Assembly: GCA_949293295.1 (NCBI GenBank)
Contig: CASFCG010000012.1
Coordinates: 54,918-118,917 of the forward strand
Length of the DNA: 64,000 bases
From: an uncultured Cetobacterium sp.
GTDB taxonomy: Bacteria > Fusobacteriota > Fusobacteriia > Fusobacteriales > Fusobacteriaceae
Direction of reading: 5' to 3'
The notes under the pieces are model-generated. The model did not search any database and was not told where the DNA came from. It saw nothing but the letters and a program-made list of their open reading frames with translations. The position numbers and the translations under genes were made by a program. Shown one piece after another: positions 8,991-17,849 of this stretch. How positions within the stretch are numbered: the stretch's first letter is position 1; every line of letters starts with the position of its first letter.

Positions 8991-9156
8991 TGTCCATTTG
9001 GGGTATACCCCAAATAGACACAAAAAATAAAAAATAAAGCAAAAATCTAGCGAACTAAACTTTTGCTTTTTAATCTAAAACTATTCTTTTTATACACGAA
9101 AATTTTTAAATTTTCATAAATTTTTGCGTCTAAATAGAGTATACCCTAAATGGACA
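8991..9156. repeat. 166-bp MITE-like element with inverted ends (copy 1)
   Basis: The left end (TGTCCATTTGGGGTATACCC...) and the reverse complement of the right end (TGTCCATTTAGGGTATACTC...) match over about 36 bp with few differences, giving terminal inverted repeats. Each end is itself a near-palindrome around GTATAC. An inner stem AAAGCAAAA / TTTTGCTTT lies in the middle. A copy of identical length is at 51770-51935 and a diverged one at 26100-26256. No open frame fits inside. I see no clear target-site duplication. Confidence 0.65.
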
Positions 9157-9302
9157 TCACAACAATTCTAACAGAAAAAATTAAATTTTATTCCTTTTTA
9201 AGAAAATAGATAGATTTTAAATCATTCAATTCTTTTTCTTTATATTTTTCTATTTTTAGTGTAGAATATTACTAGAAAAATAAAAAAAGTAAGGAGGTAA
9301 AA

Positions 9303-11327
9303 ATGAAAAAATTTTTGTTGTTAATTGTGATAGTTAATCTAGCATATGTGAGTTTCTTTTTTTATGGTGACAAAATAATAAAATTAAAAGATAGTTTGAA
9401 AAGTCAAACATTTTTAAAAAAAGATAATCTATTATCCATAAAAACCACAAATCAAGATGAAAAACTTGAAATAGAAATACCACAAAAGGAGGAGAAAAAA
9501 ATGAGAACTAGAGATGAAATAGCGGATGAATATAAATGGAACCTGAGTGATATATATCCTAATTGGGAGGGTTGGGAACAGGATTTTACCAGATTAAAAG
9601 AGTTAATAGCTGAAACAACTAAATATCAAGGGCAAATTTCAAAAGATGTTAAAGTTTTTACTGAATTTATGAATCTGGAGGAGATGATTTCGCGACTAGC
9701 AGATAAACTGTTTCTTTATCCATATCTGCAAAAAGATTTGGATTCAACAGATGAGATAGCTTCTGTAAAATTACAAGAGATAGAAACAGTTTATTCAAAT
9801 TATGCAACCTCAGTGTCTTGGGTTACACCAGAGATTTTGACGATTCCGAGAGAAGTTATGATTTCATGGATTGATTCAACTCCTGAACTGGAAAAAAATA
9901 GATTTGCTTTACTAGAGATTTACAGACTACAAGAACATATACTATCAGCAGATAAAGAGAGATTAATTTCATATTTTGGACAATATTTGGGAATTCCTTC
10001 AGATATATACAGTGAACTTTCAACATCAGATATAAAATGGAATGAGATAGAATTGAGTGATGGAAAAAAAGAATTAGTAACTAACTCGGTTTATTCAAGA
10101 ATCCTATCAACTGATAGAGTACAAGAGGATAGAAAAAAGGCATTCGAAGCACTATATAGTTCTTTTGATGCTAATAAAAATACGTATTCAGCAATATATA
10201 GAGGAATTTTACAGCGGGATTATGCAACTGCTCAAGCTAGAAATTACAAAACGAGTTTAGAAAAATCACTGACTCCTAAAAATATACCAACAGATATATA
10301 TATTTCCTTAATTGAAGCTACAAAAGAGAATACGGCACCTCTAAAAAGATATGTAGCGTTGAGAAAAAGAGCGTTAAATTTACAAGAGTATCACTATTAC
10401 GATAATTCAATTAATATTATAGATTTTAATAAAAAATTTGAATATGATGAGGCAAAAAAGATTGTATTAGAATCTGTTAAACCTTTGGGTGAAGATTATT
10501 ATAATGGACTTAATGTTGCATTAAGTAGTGGTTGGTTAGATGTTTATGAAACAAAAAATAAAAGAAGTGGGGCGTATTCAATAAATATATATGATGTTCA
10601 TCCGTACATGTTATTAAATTATAATGGAACTTTGGATTCAGTGTTTACATTAGCTCATGAACTTGGACATACAATGCATTCAATGCTATCAACTAAAAAT
10701 CAGCCATATCCTACAAGTCGTTATACTATATTTGTTGCAGAAGTGGCATCAACATTTAATGAAAGATTACTATTGAACTATATGTTGAAAACAACATCAG
10801 ATCCAAAAGAGCGAATTGCACTTATAGAACAGGCAATAGGTGGAATAGTTGGAACGTATTATGTTCAAACCTTGTTTGCAGATTATGAGTATGAAGCTCA
10901 TAGGATCGTAGAAAATGGTGGAGCTATAACAGCAGATGTTTTGAGTGGAATTATGGAAAAACTTTTTAAAGAGTATTTTGGAGATGAATTAACGATTGAT
11001 GAGCTTCAAAAAATAATATGGGCAAGAATACCACATTTCTACAACTCTCCATATTATGTATACCAATATGCTACAAGTTTTGCAGCTTCGGCGAATCTGT
11101 TTGATAGAGTTACAAATCCAGCATATTCAAAAATGGAAAGAGAACAAGCAACACAAGTATATTTAAAGCTTTTGAAATCTGGAGGGAATAACTATCCGAT
11201 GGAGCAATTAAGATTGGCAGGTGTTGATTTGAGTAAAAAGGAGAGCTTTAAAGCAGTAGCTGAGGAGTTCAATAGACTTTTAGATATTTTGGAAAGAGAA
11301 TTAAATAGTTTACAAGGTGAAAAGTAG
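9303..11327 (+). CDS. pepF: Oligoendopeptidase F, with N-terminal membrane-anchor extension
   Basis: An M3-family zinc metallopeptidase that cleaves short peptides. The zinc site HELGH is at residues 452-456 of the 674-residue form, with the following SMLSTKNQPY and downstream F-AEVAST-FNE region typical of PepF. The usual PepF start (MRTRDEIADEYKWNLSDIYP) is residue 67 here. It is preceded by its own AAGGAGGAG six bases before ATG 9501, while ATG 9303 also has TAAGGAGG. The first 66 residues add one hydrophobic segment (about residues 4-22) and a charged linker. Two products, membrane-tethered and cytosolic, are therefore predicted. sppA follows directly. Confidence 0.9.
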   Translation: MKKFLLLIVIVNLAYVSFFFYGDKIIKLKDSLKSQTFLKKDNLLSIKTTNQDEKLEIEIPQKEEKKMRTRDEIADEYKWNLSDIYPNWEGWEQDFTRLKELIAETTKYQGQISKDVKVFTEFMNLEEMISRLADKLFLYPYLQKDLDSTDEIASVKLQEIETVYSNYATSVSWVTPEILTIPREVMISWIDSTPELEKNRFALLEIYRLQEHILSADKERLISYFGQYLGIPSDIYSELSTSDIKWNEIELSDGKKELVTNSVYSRILSTDRVQEDRKKAFEALYSSFDANKNTYSAIYRGILQRDYATAQARNYKTSLEKSLTPKNIPTDIYISLIEATKENTAPLKRYVALRKRALNLQEYHYYDNSINIIDFNKKFEYDEAKKIVLESVKPLGEDYYNGLNVALSSGWLDVYETKNKRSGAYSINIYDVHPYMLLNYNGTLDSVFTLAHELGHTMHSMLSTKNQPYPTSRYTIFVAEVASTFNERLLLNYMLKTTSDPKERIALIEQAIGGIVGTYYVQTLFADYEYEAHRIVENGGAITADVLSGIMEKLFKEYFGDELTIDELQKIIWARIPHFYNSPYYVYQYATSFAASANLFDRVTNPAYSKMEREQATQVYLKLLKSGGNNYPMEQLRLAGVDLSKKESFKAVAEEFNRLLDILERELNSLQGEK

Positions 11328-11328
11328 G

Positions 11329-13044
11329 ATGAAGATACTAAGATTTATTTCAAAAATAGTGAAGTTCATATTGAGAGAGATTTGTTCTTTTGCTATAAAA
11401 CTAGGATTAATTTTTGTAATTTTATTATTTGTTTTGACGATATTTTTAAAAAGCCAAAAAAAAGAGATTATAAAATCAGCATATTTGAAAATAGATTTAT
11501 CTAAAGAGTATACAGACCCCGCAACAGTGATTCCTTTTAACCTTGACGCGGGAGATATAAATTTTTATACACTTATGACAAAAATTAATATGGCAAAGGT
11601 TGATAAGGAAATAAAAGGTTTGGTGTTGTTTTTAGATGGAAATAGTTTGAGTAGAACCAAGGTTACGGAGTTGATAGAGGTATTAAAAGATTTTAAAACT
11701 TCAAATAAGCCAATATATTCCTATGCTACAATGTTGAACAATAACAGTTTACTTTTAAGTAGTATAAGTACAGAGTTTTATATGCCTCCCTCAGCTACAA
11801 CAACAGTGAATATAACAGGATATTATAAATCACTACCCTACTATAAAGAGTTAGCGGATAAGATTGGTGTTGATTTTAATGTTATTCATGTTGGAGATTT
11901 TAAAACTTTTGGAGAAAATTATGTCAGAAAAGAGATTTCAAATGAGAACAGAGCAGATTTGACAAGGATTTTAGATAAAAGTTTTGATATATACACTGAC
12001 GAGTATTCTACAAATGCAAATGTTTCAGAAACAAGGATAAGAAATTTAATTATAACTGGAGAGTTAATGGGAGTTTCATCATTAGCTTTGAAAGATAGTC
12101 ATTTGATAAAAAACTTAGATTATTGGGAAAATGTAAAAAAAGATAAGAAAATTGATAAGATTTATGATATAACAGAGTATCATAATCTAAATATGGTACA
12201 GCAAAAAGATAAGATTGCAGTTGTTTATGCAGTCGGAGATATTGAATCATCTCTATCAAAAGAACCGAAGTTTTTATCAATAACATCATCAAAATTGATT
12301 GAGGCTCTTAAAAAAGCAGAAAAAGCATCGGATGTAAAAGGGATAGTGCTGAGAGTGAACTCTCCTGGTGGGTCAGCGTTGGAATCAAATATAATATATA
12401 ACTATATAAAAAATATGAAAAAACCAGTGTATGTATCTATTGGAGATGTGTCGGCTTCTGGAGGTTATTATATATCGGTAGCAGGTAAAAAGATATTTGC
12501 AAACAGTGCAAGTATAACGGGGTCAATTGGTGTAGTCAGTCTAATTCCTAATTTTGAAAAGCTTTCTAAAAAGATTGGTGTTAATTTTAATGAACTTTCC
12601 TTGGGAAAATATGCTGATTTATATTCATTAACAACGGAGATGGATGAAAGTAGAAGACAAAGAATATACGATACGAGCTTAAAAGTTTATGATGAGTTCA
12701 AGAGAATTGTTTCTGAAAATAGAAATATTCCAATAGAAAAGGTTGAAAACATAGCACAAGGAAAGATATGGCTGGGAGAGGAAGCTAAAGAGATTGGATT
12801 AATTGATGAGATAGGTAGTTTGAATGATACAATTTTTACTTTAGCTAAGGACTTGAAGCTAGAAAAGTATTCGATAGTGGAGGTTCCAATTCAGAAAAGT
12901 TTAAGTTCTTATGTTAGAACAATGCTGTTTTCAACAAGGTTACAATTTTTATCAGTTCTTTTTATGGAGGATAAAAAATTAGAAAAGATTGTTGATAAGG
13001 AGCTATTTTTTAAACCAACTCTCTATTTAAGTTATTTCAACTAG
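11329..13044 (+). CDS. sppA: Signal peptide peptidase SppA, long (67K) type
   Basis: A 571-residue S49-family serine protease, membrane-anchored by a hydrophobic segment near residues 18-42, that degrades cleaved signal peptides. The fold is duplicated: the N-terminal half carries the catalytic lysine (Lys192 in GDFKTFGENY) and the C-terminal half the catalytic serine (Ser377 in SASGGYY), as in E. coli SppA. I chose ATG 11329, two bases after the pepF stop, because AAGGTG lies eight bases before it; an in-frame GTG at 11317 would overlap pepF but lacks a ribosome-binding site. The tight spacing suggests co-transcription with pepF, two peptide-degrading enzymes together. Confidence 0.9.
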   Translation: MKILRFISKIVKFILREICSFAIKLGLIFVILLFVLTIFLKSQKKEIIKSAYLKIDLSKEYTDPATVIPFNLDAGDINFYTLMTKINMAKVDKEIKGLVLFLDGNSLSRTKVTELIEVLKDFKTSNKPIYSYATMLNNNSLLLSSISTEFYMPPSATTTVNITGYYKSLPYYKELADKIGVDFNVIHVGDFKTFGENYVRKEISNENRADLTRILDKSFDIYTDEYSTNANVSETRIRNLIITGELMGVSSLALKDSHLIKNLDYWENVKKDKKIDKIYDITEYHNLNMVQQKDKIAVVYAVGDIESSLSKEPKFLSITSSKLIEALKKAEKASDVKGIVLRVNSPGGSALESNIIYNYIKNMKKPVYVSIGDVSASGGYYISVAGKKIFANSASITGSIGVVSLIPNFEKLSKKIGVNFNELSLGKYADLYSLTTEMDESRRQRIYDTSLKVYDEFKRIVSENRNIPIEKVENIAQGKIWLGEEAKEIGLIDEIGSLNDTIFTLAKDLKLEKYSIVEVPIQKSLSSYVRTMLFSTRLQFLSVLFMEDKKLEKIVDKELFFKPTLYLSYFN

Positions 13045-13102
13045 TGTGTCATGAAGTAGCTTTGTAAATGGCTCGTAGTTTTCAATCAAATGGGAGGTAT
13101 AG

Positions 13103-14386
13103 TTGAACTATTTTGAAGTAAAAAGAAAGTTGCAGTTTGAGTTAGAAGTAGATATTCCGGGTTCTAAATCTATCACAAATCGAGCATTAGTCTTAGCTGC
13201 ACTTTCAGAGTGTGAAGTGACTTTAAAAAATATTTTATTTTCAGATGACACTAATCATATGATAAAAGCTCTATCAGACTTAGGGAATAAAATTTGGATT
13301 GATAGAGAAAAAAAAGAGTTAAAAATAAGAGGAGAAGGGAAATTAAATTATGATAATTTAGATATTTATGTGGGTAATTCAGGGACGACAATAAGATTTT
13401 TAACCTCGTATCTGGCGACGGGAGATGGAAAAGTAAAGCTTTATGGTGATGAAAGAATGTCAGAGCGTCCAATAAAATCATTAATTGACCCGTTGAGAGA
13501 GTTAGGAATAAAAATTAATTACTTGAAAAACGAAGGATATCCACCATTTGAAATAGAAACAAAACCAATATTATCTAATAAAGTTAAAGTTGATGGGAGT
13601 GAAAGTAGTCAATATATAACATCACTTTTGATATCTGCATCAAAGTTTCCAAAAGGATTAGAGATAGAGTTGACAGGAAAAGTTATATCGAAACCTTATA
13701 TTAAGATGAGTTTAGCAATGATGAAAGAGTTTGGAATAAGCTATAGGAGATATGAAAATAAAATCTATATTCCTAATCAGAAGTTTGGGATAAATGAGTA
13801 TAAGGTTGAAGGGGATTGCTCTTCAGCCTCCTATTTTTTGGCGATGGCTCTTATTACTAATTCAAAAGTGAAGTTAAATAACTATAAAAAAAATAGTATA
13901 CAGGGCGATTATGAGTTTTTACAACTGTTGAAATCAATGGGATTAAAAGTGGTTGAAGAGACAGAAAATAGTATAACAGTTCAAGGTGTTTGTAGTTATA
14001 AAGGAGTAACAGTTGATTTAAATGATATGCCTGATATGGCTCAAACACTCGCAGTAATAGCTCTTTTTGCGACAACTCCGACTAGAATTTATAATGTGAA
14101 AAGTATGAGAATAAAGGAAACAGATAGGATTACAGCTTTAAAAAATGAAATAATAAAGATTGGGGGTAGTTTTAGAGAGTGGGAGGATGGATTTGAAATA
14201 GTTCCAACCTTTGAAGAGAACTATAAAGGAGCAGAACTTAAGACATATAATGATCACAGAATGGCGATGGCGTTGAGTTTAATTGGATTGAGGGTAGAAG
14301 GAGTTAAAATATTAGAACCGGATTGCGTATCAAAGACTTTTCCAAATTATTTTGAGTTATTTTCAAAAATATATTATAACAAATAA
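13103..14386 (+). CDS. aroA: 3-phosphoshikimate 1-carboxyvinyltransferase (EPSP synthase)
   Basis: A 427-residue cytosolic enzyme of the shikimate pathway that transfers enolpyruvate from PEP to shikimate-3-phosphate. Signatures are present: PGSKSITNRALVLAAL near the N-terminus, GNSGTTIRFLTS near residue 92, DERMSERPI, RIKETDRI, and NDHRMAMALSL near the end. The inverted alpha/beta domains are of normal length. Translation starts at TTG 13103, seven bases after GGGAGGT; no better ATG is available. No other aro genes are adjacent, so it is a stand-alone member of the pathway within a mixed plus-strand run. Confidence 0.95.
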   Translation: MNYFEVKRKLQFELEVDIPGSKSITNRALVLAALSECEVTLKNILFSDDTNHMIKALSDLGNKIWIDREKKELKIRGEGKLNYDNLDIYVGNSGTTIRFLTSYLATGDGKVKLYGDERMSERPIKSLIDPLRELGIKINYLKNEGYPPFEIETKPILSNKVKVDGSESSQYITSLLISASKFPKGLEIELTGKVISKPYIKMSLAMMKEFGISYRRYENKIYIPNQKFGINEYKVEGDCSSASYFLAMALITNSKVKLNNYKKNSIQGDYEFLQLLKSMGLKVVEETENSITVQGVCSYKGVTVDLNDMPDMAQTLAVIALFATTPTRIYNVKSMRIKETDRITALKNEIIKIGGSFREWEDGFEIVPTFEENYKGAELKTYNDHRMAMALSLIGLRVEGVKILEPDCVSKTFPNYFELFSKIYYNK

Positions 14387-14428
14387 TTATGGGATAGTAT
14401 TATTTTATGAAAATGGAAAGGGGAAAAA

Positions 14429-15082
14429 TTGGAAACAGATATTTTATTAGATACTATTTTAAAACAATTTAATTGGTCCAGTCTTGATTTGACACTTTTT
14501 GATTTTTTCATAAAGAATCTCTTTGCAATAGTGTCTAGTACAATAATATTTTTTACATATAGAGCAGTGTATACCAGTGATAATTATAAGGCTAAATTAA
14601 ACATATTTTTAGTGATGATAGTATTTATAACGATAATGGTGATAAGTATAATAAAATCTAGCTTTATATCCTCCATAGGATTGATAGGAATAATATCTCT
14701 TGTAAGGTTTAGAGTAAAATTAAAGGATTTTAGAGATATCTGTTTTATTTTATGGGCGGTTACGGTTGGAGTTGCTATTGGAGTGGGATATTATGGATTG
14801 GGTGTATTGTATTCACTGTTTTTGTCTTTAGTTTTAATTTGTTTGAATATGCCATTGAGGATAAAGGCGAGAGAAACACTGTTAATCATTAGAGGAAAAG
14901 AATTGAATCAGAAAAATATAGAAAAACTCTTGAAAGGAGAGAGAATCAGCTATATTTTGTCTGGTGTAAAGGAGTACGATGATTATACAGAGTATATATA
15001 TCATTTTCAAAATGAGATTCCGGAGAAAATGAAAGAAAAAATAGTTAATGAATTAGAGTTGGATTTTATTAAGTTTATATAA
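14429..15082 (+). CDS. DUF4956 membrane protein
   Basis: A 217-residue protein with about four hydrophobic segments in the first 140 residues and a soluble C-terminal domain of about 75 residues. The segment IGLIGIISLVRFRVKLKDFRD between the membrane helices is typical of DUF4956. This family is commonly encoded next to VTC-domain proteins, as here (12 bp gap), and is thought to form the membrane partner of the polymerase. Start TTG 14429 follows AAAGGGG. The role in polyphosphate metabolism is inferred from neighbour and family only. Confidence 0.8.
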   Translation: METDILLDTILKQFNWSSLDLTLFDFFIKNLFAIVSSTIIFFTYRAVYTSDNYKAKLNIFLVMIVFITIMVISIIKSSFISSIGLIGIISLVRFRVKLKDFRDICFILWAVTVGVAIGVGYYGLGVLYSLFLSLVLICLNMPLRIKARETLLIIRGKELNQKNIEKLLKGERISYILSGVKEYDDYTEYIYHFQNEIPEKMKEKIVNELELDFIKFI

Positions 15083-15094
15083 GGGAGTTAAAAT

Positions 15095-15793
15095 ATGAGG
15101 GCAGAGAGTGTTGTCAGAACAGAAACAAAATATCTTATTACAACTAATAAAAAGATTGAGCTAATCAAAGAATTAAAAAGAGTATTAGAAGAGGATTCAT
15201 TCGGAAAACAGGGATATTATTCGGTTAGAAGTGTATATTTTGATAAACCAAATTTTCAAGATTTTATGGATAAAGTAAGGAGCATACCTGTCAGAAAAGC
15301 TATTCGTCTAAGAATATATACGCCGTATGATAAAACAGTAAAGCTGGAATTGAAACTAAAAAATTATGACTCTCAAGAAAAAATCTCATTAAAAGTTGAT
15401 AGAGAGGATGCTGTTGAATTATTGAAAAAGAATTATGAAGTATTAAAGAGGTATAAGACTGATTTGTCTAAACTATTTTATATTTTATTAGTAGAGGGGG
15501 ATTATAGACCTACGACAACAATAACGTATGATAGAAAAGCATTCACTTGTAAAAAATCTAAATCTAGAGTTACGATTGATTCGAATTTACAATTTTCTAA
15601 TGAGAATTTTGATATTTATAAAGAGAAAATGGAATTAAATACAATTTTAGGTATTAATGAGCATATATTGGAGGTTAAAATAGAAAACAATTCTGATTTA
15701 TCAAGCATAAATGAGATTCTATATCCATTAGAGATTGAAGATGCTCCATCAAGTAAATACAAGAGATGTTGTAATTATTTAACAGTAAGATAG
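15095..15793 (+). CDS. VTC-domain polyphosphate polymerase
   Basis: A 232-residue protein matching the VTC domain, the catalytic tunnel fold that makes polyphosphate from ATP in yeast Vtc4 and related bacterial proteins. Visible signatures are TETKYLI (10-16), the basic strand RKAIRLRIY, KLELKLKN, a mid-protein EGDYRPTTTITYDRKAF segment, the acidic strand HILEVKIEN and the terminal SSKYKRC. The basic and acidic residues on these strands bind ATP, metal and the growing chain in the family. It follows the DUF4956 gene in the usual pair order and lies a few genes from the phosphate regulon. Confidence 0.85.
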   Translation: MRAESVVRTETKYLITTNKKIELIKELKRVLEEDSFGKQGYYSVRSVYFDKPNFQDFMDKVRSIPVRKAIRLRIYTPYDKTVKLELKLKNYDSQEKISLKVDREDAVELLKKNYEVLKRYKTDLSKLFYILLVEGDYRPTTTITYDRKAFTCKKSKSRVTIDSNLQFSNENFDIYKEKMELNTILGINEHILEVKIENNSDLSSINEILYPLEIEDAPSSKYKRCCNYLTVR

Positions 15794-15807
15794 GAGGAAA
15801 TAGATTT

Positions 15808-16242
15808 ATGAAAGTATATGATGAGAATTCTAACTTGATATTTGAAGGAGAAGTGATTGAAAATAAATGGAATGGAGCTGGGAAAATATTCTATAAAGGA
15901 GGACAAATAGCGTTTGAAGGAAATTTTCAAGATAATCTATGTGAAGGCTTTGGAGTAGAGTTTTTTGAAAATGGTATGAAGAGTTTTGAAGGTGAGTTTA
16001 AAAGAAATAGGTATAATGGAAATGGAAAAAAATATTATTATAACGGGAACATAATGTATGAGGGAAGTTTTGAAAACGGTTTACCTCATGGAGAGGGGAA
16101 GATGTTTTCAGAAGATGGGAATATAGTTGTAGTTGGTTTTTTTGAAAAAGGAAAGTTATCTGGTCAAGTCGAAGTTTTTAATAAAAAAACTGGTGAGAAA
16201 AGAAATGAAGTCTATGAATATGGAATAAAGAAAGAGTCTTAA
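15808..16242 (+). CDS. MORN-repeat protein
   Basis: A 144-residue protein made almost entirely of five to six MORN-type repeats of about 23 residues, of the form (Y/F)-x-G-x-(F/L)-x-x-x-x-xx-G-x-G-(K/x). Examples are NKWNGAGKIFYKGG, NLCEGFGVEFFENG, NRYNGNGKKYYYNG and GLPHGEGKMFSEDG. There is no signal peptide, so it is cytosolic or peripheral to the membrane. MORN repeats bind lipids or proteins; no enzyme domain is attached. It lies 14 bp after the VTC gene and 12 bp before the prenyl synthase, so probably in the same transcript. Specific role unknown. Confidence 0.8.
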   Translation: MKVYDENSNLIFEGEVIENKWNGAGKIFYKGGQIAFEGNFQDNLCEGFGVEFFENGMKSFEGEFKRNRYNGNGKKYYYNGNIMYEGSFENGLPHGEGKMFSEDGNIVVVGFFEKGKLSGQVEVFNKKTGEKRNEVYEYGIKKES

Positions 16243-16254
16243 AGAGAGTGAGAG

Positions 16255-17133
16255 ATGAGGAGATATTTAGAAGAGAAAAAAAGTTATGTTGAAACAATTT
16301 TAAAGAGATATTTAGATGAATTAAAATATCCTGAAGTTATTGCGGAAGGGATGAGATATTCAGTTTTGAATGGAGGAAAAAGAATAAGACCTATTTTACT
16401 TTTGATGGTATTGGAACTTTATGATAAAGATTTAAATCTTGGAAAGAGTTTAGCTGCTGCAATCGAGTTTATACACTCATATTCATTAGTTCATGATGAT
16501 TTACCGGCTCTTGACAATGATGATTATAGACGTGGAAAACTTACAACACACAAAAAGTATGGGGAAGCAGAAGCAATATTAATAGGAGACTCGTTATTGA
16601 CTCATGCTTTTTTTATAGCTACAAAATCGGTTGAAGGAGTGTCTTCTGAAAAATTAATAAAAATAATTTCGCTTATAGCGGAATATTCTGGAATATTTGG
16701 AATGATTGGTGGACAGATGGTAGATATAGAAAGTGAAGGAAGAGAAGTATCATACGAAAAACTTAAATATATTCATAAGAATAAAACGGGGAAATTAATA
16801 AAGCTTTCGGTGGAGATAGGAGCAATTCTTTCTGAGGCTACAGATGAAGAGTATAGCTCACTACAAAGTTACGCAGAAAATATAGGACTAGCATTTCAAA
16901 TAAAAGATGATATTTTAGATATTGAGGGTGATTTTGAAAGAATTGGAAAAGTTGTTGGAAGCGATTTAGAATTGAAAAAGACAACTTATCCAAGTATATT
17001 TGGACTTGAAAAAAGTAAAGAGATATTAAATCAAACTTTAGAAGATGCTAAGAGAAGTTTGAGGATTTTTCCGAAAGAAAAAGTAAAGATTTTTAATGAG
17101 TTAGCGGATTATATAGGAATGAGAGAAAATTAG
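16255..17133 (+). CDS. ispA: Polyprenyl synthetase, farnesyl diphosphate synthase type
   Basis: A 292-residue cytosolic prenyltransferase that condenses isopentenyl diphosphate with allylic diphosphates. Both aspartate-rich metal sites are present: the first (DDLPALDNDD, near residue 82) has the two-residue insertion typical of bacterial farnesyl/geranylgeranyl synthases, and the second is DDILDIEGD near residue 220. GGKRIRPIL, HKKYGEA, GGQMVDI and KTG motifs follow family order. The start is ATG 16255 with GAGAG close by. Neighbouring dxs or xseB genes, often linked, are absent. A strong hairpin ends the transcript. Confidence 0.9.
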   Translation: MRRYLEEKKSYVETILKRYLDELKYPEVIAEGMRYSVLNGGKRIRPILLLMVLELYDKDLNLGKSLAAAIEFIHSYSLVHDDLPALDNDDYRRGKLTTHKKYGEAEAILIGDSLLTHAFFIATKSVEGVSSEKLIKIISLIAEYSGIFGMIGGQMVDIESEGREVSYEKLKYIHKNKTGKLIKLSVEIGAILSEATDEEYSSLQSYAENIGLAFQIKDDILDIEGDFERIGKVVGSDLELKKTTYPSIFGLEKSKEILNQTLEDAKRSLRIFPKEKVKIFNELADYIGMREN

Positions 17134-17160
17134 AAAGGGAACTTTATAGGTTCCCTTTAT
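17134..17160. terminator. Bidirectional terminator between ispA and phoU
   Basis: AAAGGGAAC (17134-17142) pairs with GTTCCCTTT (17150-17158), followed by ATTTTTATTTT on the plus strand. The phoU stop codon lies in the loop, so the same hairpin serves the convergent transcripts. Confidence 0.85.
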
Positions 17161-17836
17161 TTTTATTTTCAAGCTGTGATTTTCTTGTATTTTCTCCATT
17201 TAGAATATAGATAAGGTCGCTTACCAGATGTATTATATGGTCGGATAATCTTTCAAATTTTTTGTCTAATAATATAAGCTTCGAACCACTAATAACATTA
17301 TCCGGAGTTTCTTTCATTTTAGCTAAAAAATACTCAATATCAGAATTAATTAGATCATCAATCTCTTCATCAAGATATAAAATATTATAAAGAATAGTAA
17401 TATCTTCTCTTAAGAAAGCATTGATATACATTTGAAAAAATCCTTTAATCTTTTTTGCAATTGGCAGAATTCTTTCATTGAGCGTGTGTATGAGATTTGG
17501 AGAGTTTTTTTCAATCTCCTTAATTAGAGTGAGATTTGCTTTCAAAAGGTCTCCCATTCTTTCTAGTACTCTAATGCTATTGATAATCATAATTAACTTT
17601 CTGAGATTTTTAGCTGTTGGTTGAAATCTCGCAATAGTGATGATAGAATCCTCTTTTAATTTAACTTCAAAATCATTGATAAAATCTTCAATTGTTTTTG
17701 CTTCTCCATAAAGTGTGGGATTAAAACTATTGTTTTCAAGCATTTCTAAATTAATTTCAAAATTTCTTTCGATATATCTCAGTGTTTTTAAATAATTTTC
17801 ATCCAAAGTTTTTAAAGATTCACTTAAAGTTTTCAT
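17144..17836 (-). CDS. phoU: Phosphate signalling protein PhoU
   Basis: A 230-residue all-helical cytosolic regulator that links the Pst transporter to the PhoR kinase and represses the Pho response when phosphate is plentiful. Two PhoU repeats are visible, each with the metal-binding type motif: ERMGDLLKAN in the first and KFERLSDHI in the second. I start at ATG 17836 (MKTLSES) because AAGGAGAG lies just before it; an ATG 21 bases further upstream would place that ribosome-binding site inside the gene. It follows pstB by 13 bp as last gene of the pstCAB-phoU operon. Confidence 0.88.
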   Translation of the reverse strand: MKTLSESLKTLDENYLKTLRYIERNFEINLEMLENNSFNPTLYGEAKTIEDFINDFEVKLKEDSIITIARFQPTAKNLRKLIMIINSIRVLERMGDLLKANLTLIKEIEKNSPNLIHTLNERILPIAKKIKGFFQMYINAFLREDITILYNILYLDEEIDDLINSDIEYFLAKMKETPDNVISGSKLILLDKKFERLSDHIIHLVSDLIYILNGENTRKSQLENKNKGNL

Positions 17837-17849
17837 AAAGCTCTCCTTT

